The notes beneath the pieces were generated by a model. It worked only from the letters and a program-made list of their open reading frames with translations. It was not told the origin of the DNA and did no database searches. 64,000 nt of DNA from DASSBG01 sp963800395 (lineage in GTDB: Bacteria > Pseudomonadota > Gammaproteobacteria > Xanthomonadales > Rhodanobacteraceae), in contig CAWDBD010000028.1 in NCBI GenBank assembly GCA_963800395.1, positions 1 to 64,000 of the forward strand, written 5' to 3'. Position numbers and translations under genes: made by a program. How positions within the stretch are numbered: position 1 is the first letter of the stretch; every line of letters starts with the position of its first letter. This document shows positions 17,063 through 25,547 of the stretch, piece after piece.

Positions 17063-18534
17063 GGCGGCTGATACTGGCGTCGCTGCTGTGTGTTGTGTGC
17101 CTTGCGGCGCAGGCAGCGCCGGTCGTGGTGGGCTCGAAGAATTTCACCGAGTCGGTGGTCCTGGGGGAACTCGTCAGAATCGCAGCGCAGCAGCGGGGCA
17201 TCGCGGCGCAGCACCGCCGGCAACTGGGCGGCACACGCATCTTGTGGCGCGCGCTGCGTGAAGGTGATATCGACACCTATGCCGAATATACCGGGACGAT
17301 CAGCCAGGAGCTTCTGCCCGGGCTGCCTGCAGGAGCGAGTCTGGCGCTGATGCGGGCCCGTCTGCGTCCGCTGGGCATCGGCGTCACCGAGCCGCTGGGT
17401 TTCAACAACACCTACGCATTGGGCATGCGCACGGAGGCGGCGCGCAAGTTGCACATTGACAGCATTGCCGACCTTGCCTTGCACCCGGACCTGCAACTGG
17501 GTTTTTCCAATGAATTCATGCACCGTGACGACGGCTGGCCGGGTCTGAAGAAGGCCTACGACCTGCCGCAGTCGGCGCGTGGCGTGGACCATGACCTGGC
17601 CTATCGCGGGCTGGCCAGTGGTGCGCTTGATGTCATTGACCTGTACTCCACCGATGCCGAGATTGCCTACTACCACCTCAAGATCCTGCGTGACGATCGC
17701 CAGTACTTTCCGCGTTACGACGCCGTGTATCTGTATCGGCTGGACCTGAATCAGCGGGCGCCGGCTCTGGTCAAGCTGCTCGACAGCCTTTCCGGCAGCA
17801 TCGATGCGCAAACCATGCGTGGCATGAACAAGGCGGTGAAAATTGATGGCAAGAGCGAGTCGGAGGTGGCTGCCAGTCATCTCGGTGTCACCCTGGACGA
17901 GCCGCAGAGCGGATTCTGGCAGCGCCTGGTGCAGCGCACACTCGAGCATCTTCGCCTGACCGGCATTTCCCTGTTGCTGGCCCTGCTCATGGCCGTGCCG
18001 CTCGGGATCCTGGCGGCACGGCGCAGGCGACTGGGGCAGGTGGTGATGACCCTGGTCGGCCTGTTGCAGACGGTGCCGTCGCTGGCCATGTTCGTGTTCA
18101 TGATTCCGTTGTTCGGCATCGGTGCAGCGCCGGCAATCGCTGCGCTGTTCTTCTACAGCCTGCTGCCGATCGTGCGCAACACCCATGCCGGTCTGGTCAA
18201 TATCGACCCGGCCCTGAGCGAATCGGCGGCGGCACTCGGTTTGCCGGGCCGTACCCGCCTGCTGCGCATCGAGTTGCCGCTGGCCCTGCGCACCATGCTC
18301 GCCGGCATCAAGACTGCGGCTGTCATCAACGTCGGTACCGCAACGCTGGGTGCGTTGATCGGCGCCGGCGGCTATGGCCAGCCCATCCTCACCGGTATCC
18401 GCCTGGACGACATCGGCCTGATCCTGGAGGGCGCCATTCCCGCAGCAGTGCTCGCACTTGCGGTCCAGGGCCTGTTCGAACTTGTCGAGCGTGCCATGAC
18501 CCCGCGCGGGCTGCGTCTGCCATCGGTAGCCTGA
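17059..18534 (+). CDS. Osmoprotectant ABC transporter, fused substrate-binding and permease protein
   Basis: A 491-residue fusion. It has a signal peptide (1-20, ending AAQAA), an OpuAC-type binding domain starting VVVGSKNFTESVVLGELV (about 20-270) with EYTGTISQELL, then a BPD_transp_1 permease domain (about 295-485) with the EAA-like loop (ALGLPGRTRLLRIELPLALR) and several membrane helices. Fused binding and permease domains are known in this transporter family. With the preceding ATPase it forms a complete importer for betaine-like solutes. The substrate is inferred from the family, and the aromatic box was not checked. Confidence 0.87.
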   Translation: MRRLILASLLCVVCLAAQAAPVVVGSKNFTESVVLGELVRIAAQQRGIAAQHRRQLGGTRILWRALREGDIDTYAEYTGTISQELLPGLPAGASLALMRARLRPLGIGVTEPLGFNNTYALGMRTEAARKLHIDSIADLALHPDLQLGFSNEFMHRDDGWPGLKKAYDLPQSARGVDHDLAYRGLASGALDVIDLYSTDAEIAYYHLKILRDDRQYFPRYDAVYLYRLDLNQRAPALVKLLDSLSGSIDAQTMRGMNKAVKIDGKSESEVAASHLGVTLDEPQSGFWQRLVQRTLEHLRLTGISLLLALLMAVPLGILAARRRRLGQVVMTLVGLLQTVPSLAMFVFMIPLFGIGAAPAIAALFFYSLLPIVRNTHAGLVNIDPALSESAAALGLPGRTRLLRIELPLALRTMLAGIKTAAVINVGTATLGALIGAGGYGQPILTGIRLDDIGLILEGAIPAAVLALAVQGLFELVERAMTPRGLRLPSVA

Positions 18535-18603
18535 GGCGACCTCACCTGCGTAGAATCCGGGTTCCCTTGATTGCATGGGCGGGCACATGTACCCGCCATC
18601 ACC

Positions 18604-19875
18604 ATGTCGGCGTCTCACATGAAGTCAGAGCACAGTGATGTATTGATCCTCGGCGCCGGTGTCATTGGTCTGGCTTGCGCCTTGTCGCTTCTGCAACGGG
18701 GCGTCACCGTGCGGTTGCTGGATCGTGGGACGCCCGGCTGCGGCAGTTCCCACGGCAATTGCGGCACCATCACGCCCAGCCATGCCGAGCCGCTGTTCAT
18801 GCCAGGGATGGTCGGCAAGGCCCTGCGCTGGATGCTCAGGAAGGACGCGCCGTTCTATGTCAGTCCGCGCCCGGATCCGCAGCGGCTGCGCTGGCTGCTG
18901 GGTTTCGCGCGCCGCTGCAACTGGCGTGATTTCGAGCGCGTGGCCGAATGCCGCGCATCGATTCTGCAGTATTCCCGCCACCTGCTTGGCAAGTGGGTTG
19001 CCGAGGAGGGCCTGGACTGCGCGTTTCGTGAGACCGGTACGCTGTATGTGTATCGCGATGCCAGCGCGCTTGCCGCCGATGCCTGGCATGGCGAATTGCT
19101 GGATCGCCTGGGCATCGAGGTCCAGCGCAAGACCGGTGCCGAGGTCGAGGCCATGGAGCCGGCCTTGCGGCCCGGCGTTGCCGGAGGCGAGCTGCATCCG
19201 GGTGACGCGCACCTGCGTCCCGATCGCCTGCTTGCCGAATTGGCGCGCAGGGTGCGCGAACTGGGCGGCATTGTCGAGCAGGACACTGAGGTGACCGGCA
19301 TGAAGCTCAATGCAGGACGCATCGAGTCGGTGACCAGCTCGCGAGGGGACTTCGCTGCCGAGCACATCGTGCTGGCGATGGGTGCCTGGTCGCCGAAATT
19401 GGCGGCTACGCTGGGGCTGCGTTTGCCCATGCAGCCAGGCAAGGGCTACTCGATCACCACCAGTTGCCCGCCTGTCTGTCCGAACCGACCTCTGACACTG
19501 CACGAGGCCTCGGTGTGCGTGACATCCTGGCCGGACGGTTTTCGCATAGGCAGTACCATGGAGTTTTCCGGGTATTCCGAAGGCATCAACCGCCTGCGGC
19601 TGGATGCGCTCAAGCGCGGCGCTGCCCGCTACCTGCACCATCCCTGGGGCGACACGGTGAAAGAGGAATGGTGGGGCTGGCGTCCCATGTGTGTGGACGA
19701 GCTGCCCCTGATCGGCCCGAGCTCCCGCTGGTCCAATCTGCATCTGGCCACCGCCCACGGCATGATGGGCATGGGCATGTCCGCCGCAACAGGGGAACTT
19801 GTCGCAGCGGGCATTCTGGGCCAGCCGGCGGAGATCGACCCGGTTCCCTATCTGCCGCGGCGCTTTGGGCTTTGA
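18604..19875 (+). CDS. FAD-dependent D-amino acid dehydrogenase-like oxidoreductase
   Basis: A DAO-superfamily flavoprotein of about 423 residues, similar to DadA. The FAD-binding motif is VLILGAGVIGLACALSLLQR near the N-terminus. Other family features are GCGSSHGNCGTITPSHAEPL, VLAMGAWSPKLA, MQPGKGYSIT and the C-terminal WWGWRPMCVDELPLIGPS with ATAHGMMGMGMSAATG. It would oxidise D-amino acids and pass electrons to the respiratory chain. ATG 18604 or 18619 may be the start; neither has a strong ribosome-binding site. It begins about 70 bases after the transporter genes and may be transcribed with them. Confidence 0.8.
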   Translation: MSASHMKSEHSDVLILGAGVIGLACALSLLQRGVTVRLLDRGTPGCGSSHGNCGTITPSHAEPLFMPGMVGKALRWMLRKDAPFYVSPRPDPQRLRWLLGFARRCNWRDFERVAECRASILQYSRHLLGKWVAEEGLDCAFRETGTLYVYRDASALAADAWHGELLDRLGIEVQRKTGAEVEAMEPALRPGVAGGELHPGDAHLRPDRLLAELARRVRELGGIVEQDTEVTGMKLNAGRIESVTSSRGDFAAEHIVLAMGAWSPKLAATLGLRLPMQPGKGYSITTSCPPVCPNRPLTLHEASVCVTSWPDGFRIGSTMEFSGYSEGINRLRLDALKRGAARYLHHPWGDTVKEEWWGWRPMCVDELPLIGPSSRWSNLHLATAHGMMGMGMSAATGELVAAGILGQPAEIDPVPYLPRRFGL

Positions 19876-19927
19876 GCGACCGGGGCGAGGATCAGTCAAC
19901 TTTCCATTCGCAATACAGGGTTTCAAT

Positions 19928-21274
19928 GTGAGCACGAGTGATTCGTTCGATCTTGCTGTCATCGGTGCCGGTTCCGGCGGGCTGGGGACGGCCATCCGGG
20001 CGGCCAGCCACGGGGCGCGGGTGGCGCTGTTCGAGGAAGGGCCGCTTGGCGGCACCTGTGTCAACGTCGGCTGCGTGCCGAAAAAAGCCATGTGGTATGC
20101 CGCCGAGGCCGCCGATATCCAGCAGCGCGCACTGGAATACGGGTTCGATAGCAGGCCGGGTGCACTCGACTGGAGCCGTTTCATCGGCAAGCGTCAGCAA
20201 TACATCGAGCGCATCCATGCCAGTTATCGGCGGCGCATTGACGGTCTTGCCATCGAACTGATTCCGCAGCGTGCCCGCCTTGCCGGCCCGGGCAAGGTGC
20301 GTACCGCCGATCGCAGCATCGACGCCGGTCATGTCGTCATCGCCACCGGCGCACATCCGCGCCGGCTGGACTTGCCCGGCTTCGATCTGGGCATTGATTC
20401 GGACGGCTTTTTCGATCTTGATGCCTGCCCGCGACGCGTTGCCGTCATCGGTGGCGGCTACATCGGCGTCGAGCTGGCGGGCGTGCTCAACGCACTGGGT
20501 GCCAGGGTTGATCTGTATACGCATCACAATCTTCTGCGCGGCTTTGATGGCAGACCTCACCAGGCGACTGGGCGAGATCATGAGCAGTCATGGCATCGGC
20601 ATGCACACCCGGTGCAACGTGAGCGGCGTCCAGAGGAGTGACAAGGGCCTGCAAGCTGGGCTGCGACGATGGCCTCATGGGGCCGTATGACACGGTGCTG
20701 TGGGCGGTGGGTCGACTGCCCAACAGTGCGGGTCTGGGCCTCGAGGAGCAGGGCGTGGAACTGGATGCTCGAGGCCATGTCCTGGTCGACAGCTGCCAGA
20801 ACACCTCGGTCGCCGGCATTCATGCCATCGGCGACGTGACCTCGCGCGTGGCGCTGACGCCGGTTGCCGTGGCTGCCGGTCGCAAACTGGCCGATCGCCT
20901 GTTCGGCAACAGGCCCGATGCACGGATGGACTACGACAACATCCCCAGCGTCGTGTTTTGCGCACCCGCCGCTGGGCAGCGTCGGCCTCAGCGAGGTGGA
21001 GGCGCGCGAGCGCGACGGCGATGCCGTGCGCAGCTATGTTGCCGAGTTCACCCCGATGCAACTGGCCTTCTCCGATCATCCCTTCAAGGCATTGATGAAG
21101 CTGGTGGTGACTGGCGAGGACGAGCGCGTGGTCGGGGTGCACATCCTCGGCCCCGGCGCCGACGAAATGCTGCAGGGTTTTGCCGTGGCCGTGAAAATGG
21201 GAGCGCGCAAGGCCGATTTCGACGCTACCGTGGCGATTCACCCAACCTCGTCCGAGGAACTGGTGCTGATGTGA
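19928..21274 (+). pseudogene. gor: Glutathione-disulfide reductase, three frameshifts in this sequence
   Basis: A flavoprotein that reduces glutathione disulfide with NADPH. GTG 19928 follows AGGG and begins STSDSFDLAVIGAGSGGLGT. The redox disulfide is in GGTCVNVGCVPKKAMW and the NADPH-binding GGGYIGVELAGVL follows. The frame changes near 20548 (one extra G), near 20655 and near 20957 (TTTT where three Ts fit, restoring VVFAHPPLGSVGLSE). Each break is a +1 shift and the third restores the first frame, so the family end HPTSSEELVLM is intact. The total of about 448 residues is normal. Homopolymer errors are the likely cause. Confidence 0.85.
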
Positions 21275-21391
21275 AGCCGAGTTCGGCGACTGATGCGGTT
21301 CGGTTGCCGGGAGGACGGTAGAAGTCACGCCGGCGGGGTTGGTCCCGGCTGCCATGCTCTTTTTGACCGACAGATGGTTTATGATTCCCGG

Positions 21392-22225
21392 ATGAACGCA
21401 TCTCCTTCCGAAGTCGCCGACGGCGCGCCACGCGGCAGCATCGCCTGCGTCGGCCTGGGCATGACCCTGGGCTCGCACCTGGGACCGCTGGCGCGCAGCC
21501 ATATCGAGCAGTCCGACGTGGTCTTTGCCGCGCTGTCTGACGGCATCGTCGAGCTGTGGTTGCAGAAGATGCACCCGGACGTACGCAGCCTGCAGCCCTA
21601 CTACGGCGACGGCAAGACCAAGTCGCGCATGATCACCTATCGCGAATGGGTCGAGGTGATGATGGACGAGGTGCGCGCAGGCAAGAAGGTCTGTGCCGTC
21701 TTCTACGGTCACCCGGGCATTTTTGCCTGGTCGCCGCATGAGGTCATCAAGGCGGCCCGTGCCGAGGGCTACCAGGCGCACATGGAACCGGGTATCTCGG
21801 CCGAGGATTGCCTGTACGCCGATCTGGGTATTGATCCGGGTCGCCAGGGCTGCCAGCACTATGAAGCCGGCCAGCTGCTGTTCTCCGAGACACCGATCAA
21901 TCCCTGCGCCTATCTGGTGCTGTGGCAGGTCGGGCTTGTCGGCGACCGCTCGCTGAAGCGCTTTTCCACGCCCCCGGCCTACCGCCAGGTGCTGGTGGAT
22001 GTGCTCGCCCGGGACTATCCGCTCGATCACGAAATCATCATCTATCGTGCCGCCACCCTGCCGATCCACAAGCCGCGCATCCGCCGCGTGGCGTTGCGTG
22101 ATCTGCCTGCCACCGCGATCGAGGGTGAGGATACGGTGGTCCTGCCGCCAGCGAGTCGTCTCAAGCCCAACCACGAGATTAGGAAGCGGCTGCAGGCCCT
22201 GGACCGCGAGCAGGGCGCCGACTAA
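21392..22225 (+). CDS. Borosin-type peptide backbone alpha-N-methyltransferase (split, SonM-like)
   Basis: A 277-residue SAM-dependent enzyme of the tetrapyrrole-methylase fold. It resembles the borosin enzymes OphMA and SonM, which methylate backbone amides of a peptide. Shared motifs are GSIACVGLGMTLGSHLGPLA (15-34), YYGDGKTKSRMITY (70-83) with the Tyr/Arg cluster Y70, Y71, R79 and Y83 used for catalysis in that family, FYGHPGIF (104-111), EPGISAEDCLYADLGIDPG (132-150) and HYEAGQLLF (156-164). Unlike fungal OphMA it carries no precursor tail, so it is a split type; the next gene supplies the peptide. ATG 21392 is chosen, with 21374 possible. A TATGAT at 21380 could produce a leaderless transcript, but no -35 fits. 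Confidence 0.87.
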   Translation: MNASPSEVADGAPRGSIACVGLGMTLGSHLGPLARSHIEQSDVVFAALSDGIVELWLQKMHPDVRSLQPYYGDGKTKSRMITYREWVEVMMDEVRAGKKVCAVFYGHPGIFAWSPHEVIKAARAEGYQAHMEPGISAEDCLYADLGIDPGRQGCQHYEAGQLLFSETPINPCAYLVLWQVGLVGDRSLKRFSTPPAYRQVLVDVLARDYPLDHEIIIYRAATLPIHKPRIRRVALRDLPATAIEGEDTVVLPPASRLKPNHEIRKRLQALDREQGAD

Positions 22226-22310
22226 AGCAGCATTTCACACGCAAGAACGGAATTTATGGTAAACAACTTCCGCTGCGTCCATGCACAAATCATCATCAAG
22301 GGGAATACTC

Positions 22311-22607
22311 ATGTCCAGTACCATCGAACTGCTCGAAGACATTGGGGGTAATGCCTCATTGCGCCATGCTTCACCTGAAGTCCTGGAACAAACGCTCGCT
22401 GAGATGCAGGCCAGTGAAGGGCTGCGTGAGTCTGCCATCAGCGGGGAAAGGCGCCCATTGTTTCGGGAGTTTGGTCCTGACGTCAATCAGGCAACTCAAG
22501 TCCAGAACAATCCCAACCAGAATGGGTTCGAGGACGACGAAGACGAAGACGGCGATGACGACGGTTCTCGCAGAAGGGAGGATGACGATCACGACAGTGA
22601 TCGCTAG
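22311..22607 (+). CDS. Candidate borosin precursor peptide, 98 aa
   Basis: A small protein 85 bases downstream of the borosin methyltransferase, starting at ATG 22311 behind AAGGGGA. Residues 1-55 look like a helical recognition domain (SSTIELLEDIGGNASLRHAS, then PEVLEQTLAEMQASEGLR), comparable in size and place to the borosin-binding domain of SonA-type precursors. Residues 56-73 (PDVNQATQVQNNPNQNGF) form an uncharged, Asn/Gln-rich stretch, the best core candidate. Residues 74-98 are almost entirely Asp, Glu, Arg, Gly, Ser and His. The 3' end overlaps the start of the next gene. The role is inferred from position, size and domain pattern; I see no identity to a known product. Confidence 0.75.
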   Translation: MSSTIELLEDIGGNASLRHASPEVLEQTLAEMQASEGLRESAISGERRPLFREFGPDVNQATQVQNNPNQNGFEDDEDEDGDDDGSRRREDDDHDSDR

Positions 22608-24483
22608 CAAAAGCTCGTGGTCGGGGGGCATCATCAATCGGTCCTCGCCAATATGTCTGTTGCTGGCCGCACTTCTGGCGGCAGCTTCGCCTTGCTCGGC
22701 CCTTCAATCGCCGGGCAAGGTGCCTTCCGGCTCCGCCGAGGCCGCCAGGCTGCTGGCCAAGGCCGAGCAGATCAAGAAGGTCCAACATAGCGAATTTGTG
22801 AAGTTGCTTGGTCAGCTGCACGATATCCAGAACAGTTTGTCTGCATCGCAGCAATGGCATCTCAAGTACCTCGATGCCTGGCAGTCCTCATATGCGGGGC
22901 AATATGCCCGGGCAATTCCGCTCCTCAAAGCGGTCATTGATCACTCCGGGGATTTCGATCTCACGGTTCGCGCCACGGCAATCCTGATACAGGCCCAGTC
23001 GCTTAGTCGAAATTACGAAGAGGCTTACGCCCTGTGCAACCAACTGGTCGCCGACTTACCTCGAATCAAAGACCCCGAGACTCGTGGTATTGCCTTGAAC
23101 CAGATCATCCAGATGCTGAATGCGGTTGGCCAGCGTGATCTGGCGCTGAACTACATTCGCCAGATGAAAGCCTATGTCCCGGTGAAGAACGACCGCTGCC
23201 TTGCAACCATGCTTGAAACCAAGGCGCTGCTCAACCTCCGCAGGATTACTTCCGACAGTCCGCGTATCGACAAGACAATCGATTTATGTCTTGCCGCCGG
23301 GCAGGCGGTGAGCGCCAATGCGCTGCGACTGGATCTTGCCGCCCTGCTGACGGATGAGGGCCACGCGAAGAAAGCCATTGAACTCCTGACTCGCATGGAA
23401 CCCAGCATCAGGGCTGCGGGATATCACTTTCATATCGCCTCACTGCATTACAACCTGGCACTCGCGCATTTGAGCCTGGGCCAGGATTCGATCGCACGCT
23501 CGTTTGCGCTTCAGGCCCTGGCAGACAACAGTCCCGATGCAGTAAACTTTGTTGTCCAGGGCGCCAACGAAGTTCTGTTTAAAGTGGAGAAGCGGGCGGG
23601 TCATCCTGAAGCCGCCTTGTCTTACTACGAAAAATTCGTTGCCCAGAAACAAATTGCAACCGACGATGCCAAGGCGCGTGCGCTGGCCTATCAGATGGTT
23701 CGGCAGGAAGTCGTTGCCAGCCAGTTGCGACTGCAAGCGCTGGGCAAAGAGAACAAGATTCTGCAGTTGCGACAGAAGGTGACCGAGAAGGATAGTGAAA
23801 CCAGTCGGCTGTATATCGCCCTGCTGCTGGTAGTGATCGTGTTCATCGTGCTGTGGATGTATCGACTCAAGTATTCGCAGATGCGATTCCGAAAGATTGC
23901 CCGGCATGATGGCCTGACCGGGGCGTTCAACCGCCAGCATTTCCTCGAGGATGCCAGGAAGGTCCTGCGACGCATGCAGCATGTCGATGACATGGCCTGC
24001 CTGGTATTGCTGGATCTGGATTACTTCAAGCAGGTCAATGACAGCTACGGTCATGCGGCCGGCGACGAGGTGTTGACGCGTACCGTGGCAGTGTGCCGCC
24101 AGGAGCTGCGTGACTCGGATCTGTTCGGACGCCTTGGCGGGGAAGAGTTCGGCATTCTCATGCCCTCATGCTCGTGTGCGCAGGGCGAAGAGATTTCCAA
24201 CCGCATACGCACCAGCCTGGCGTCGGCCCGGATCCAGCTGGACTCGGGGGCGCAGGTCAAAGTGTCCGCCAGCTTCGGTCTGGCCTGCACTCGCATTTCC
24301 GGATATGAGCTGCCGCAGCTGCTTGGCGTGGCCGATGCTGCCTTGTATCGGGCAAAGAATGCGGGGCGCAACCGTCTTGTCGTCGGTACCGAAAAGGACG
24401 AGCCCGGCCTTGCGCAGGGCGAGATGCAGGGCGCGACCGAATACACGGGGATGGTAGGCAAGGGGCTCGGCGCCCGAAGCTGA
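22582..24483 (+). CDS. Diguanylate cyclase with periplasmic helical repeats (TPR-TM-GGDEF)
   Basis: A 633-residue membrane protein that should make c-di-GMP. It has a cleavable leader or first helix (ICLLLAALLAAASPCSA), about 400 residues of TPR-like helices, a coiled coil (ENKILQLRQKVTEKDSETS), a membrane helix (IALLLVVIVFIVLWMY) and a GGDEF domain with GRLGGEEFGILMP. The active-site GGEEF is intact, and an RxxD inhibitory site (RDSD) lies five residues before it. ATG 22582 is chosen; GGGAGG directly precedes it, and GTG 22597 would give better spacing. It overlaps the precursor gene by 26 bases, so the two are probably co-translated. A paralogue lies at 25548. Confidence 0.87.
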   Translation: MTITTVIASKSSWSGGIINRSSPICLLLAALLAAASPCSALQSPGKVPSGSAEAARLLAKAEQIKKVQHSEFVKLLGQLHDIQNSLSASQQWHLKYLDAWQSSYAGQYARAIPLLKAVIDHSGDFDLTVRATAILIQAQSLSRNYEEAYALCNQLVADLPRIKDPETRGIALNQIIQMLNAVGQRDLALNYIRQMKAYVPVKNDRCLATMLETKALLNLRRITSDSPRIDKTIDLCLAAGQAVSANALRLDLAALLTDEGHAKKAIELLTRMEPSIRAAGYHFHIASLHYNLALAHLSLGQDSIARSFALQALADNSPDAVNFVVQGANEVLFKVEKRAGHPEAALSYYEKFVAQKQIATDDAKARALAYQMVRQEVVASQLRLQALGKENKILQLRQKVTEKDSETSRLYIALLLVVIVFIVLWMYRLKYSQMRFRKIARHDGLTGAFNRQHFLEDARKVLRRMQHVDDMACLVLLDLDYFKQVNDSYGHAAGDEVLTRTVAVCRQELRDSDLFGRLGGEEFGILMPSCSCAQGEEISNRIRTSLASARIQLDSGAQVKVSASFGLACTRISGYELPQLLGVADAALYRAKNAGRNRLVVGTEKDEPGLAQGEMQGATEYTGMVGKGLGARS

Positions 24484-24562
24484 GACTTCATCTGGACAGA
24501 TGACGCTGCATCGGTGCATGTGCCCAGGGATACGGAGCTGGCAGAAGCGTTAGACTGGGGCG

Positions 24563-25339
24563 ATGCAAACCTTCACGCTTCATCTGGGCTCGGTGCCCCT
24601 GCTGGTCAGTTTGCCGCATGACGGCAGCGCCATTCCCGATGAGATCTCGGAGCACATGTTGCCCGCGGCGCGGCGCTCTCCGGATACCGACTGGCATGTG
24701 GGCAGGCTGTACGATTTTGCCCGGGATCTGGGCGCGAGCATCATCAAGCCGCACTTCTCGCGCTACGTGGTCGATCTCAACCGGCCCAGCGATGGCCACG
24801 CGATGTATCCCGGGAAAAGGGAAACCGGGCTTGTTCCGACCGTGATGTTCAGCGGCGAGCCGATCTATCGCGACGGCATCTGCATTGATGCTGGCGAGGT
24901 CGCTCGCAGGTTGGAAGGCTACTGGAGGCCCTACCATGATGCCCTGGCCGAGGAACTTGCCCGCCTCAAGCGCCTGCATCGGCATGCTGTGCTCTGGGAA
25001 GGCCATTCCATCCGTGCCGAAGTACCGATGCTTTTTCAGGGTCGCCTGCCGGATCTGAACCTGGGTACCGCGGACGGAAACAGTTGCAGCAAGGCGCTTG
25101 CGCAACGCCTGGTCGGCGTACTCGAATCGCAGGCAGACTACAGCCACGTATGCAATGCCCGCTTCAAGGGTGGCTACATTACCCGCCACTACGGTCGCGC
25201 CATCGAGGGGGTCGAGGCGGTGCAGCTGGAAATGGTACAGGCCTGCTACATGGACGAGGACAGCTTCGCCTATCTGCCGGAGCGCGCAGCGAAGGTTCAG
25301 CCAGTGATCCGACGCCTGCTGGAGGCCTGCCTGGCCTGA
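24563..25339 (+). CDS. hutG: N-formylglutamate amidohydrolase
   Basis: A 258-residue zinc hydrolase. Motifs are LVSLPHDGSAIPDEI (14-28), SPDTDWHVGRLYDF, RYVVDLNRPSDG, WEGHSIRAEVPMLF and GGYITRHYGR. It deformylates N-formylglutamate in the last step of one histidine-degradation route. No other hut gene is visible, so the physiological role is open and the symbol rests on family resemblance only. It sits between two paralogous diguanylate cyclases on the same strand. ATG 24563 follows about 80 bases of spacer. Confidence 0.85.
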   Translation: MQTFTLHLGSVPLLVSLPHDGSAIPDEISEHMLPAARRSPDTDWHVGRLYDFARDLGASIIKPHFSRYVVDLNRPSDGHAMYPGKRETGLVPTVMFSGEPIYRDGICIDAGEVARRLEGYWRPYHDALAEELARLKRLHRHAVLWEGHSIRAEVPMLFQGRLPDLNLGTADGNSCSKALAQRLVGVLESQADYSHVCNARFKGGYITRHYGRAIEGVEAVQLEMVQACYMDEDSFAYLPERAAKVQPVIRRLLEACLA

Positions 25340-25547
25340 GTGTGTCATTCAAAAGGTGATTTGCCGGTTTTAGCCGGGGTCTGTGGCGAGGATGCTCTGC
25401 ACTACGCGGGGGTGACATCTTTTGTCAGGCTCAGGCAGAATGGTGGCTTGTGGTGGTCTGGGGCGGTGTGCTCGGGCACGTGGACAGGTGCTGAACCGGG
25501 CATGATTGATCCATGAGGGCACCAATCCAGGGGATACCGAGGGTCTC

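Noticed and set aside
16993..18618. 541-codon minus-strand frame opposite the transporter fusion
   Set aside because: Shadow of a clear binding-protein/permease gene.
21366..21385. TTGACC and TATGAT as a sigma-70 promoter before the borosin methyltransferase
   Set aside because: The spacer is only about 11 bases, too short for a normal promoter. The TATGAT alone may still be a -10 element.
22226..22310. Second small precursor upstream of the 98-residue peptide
   Set aside because: No start with a ribosome-binding site gives a stable frame here.
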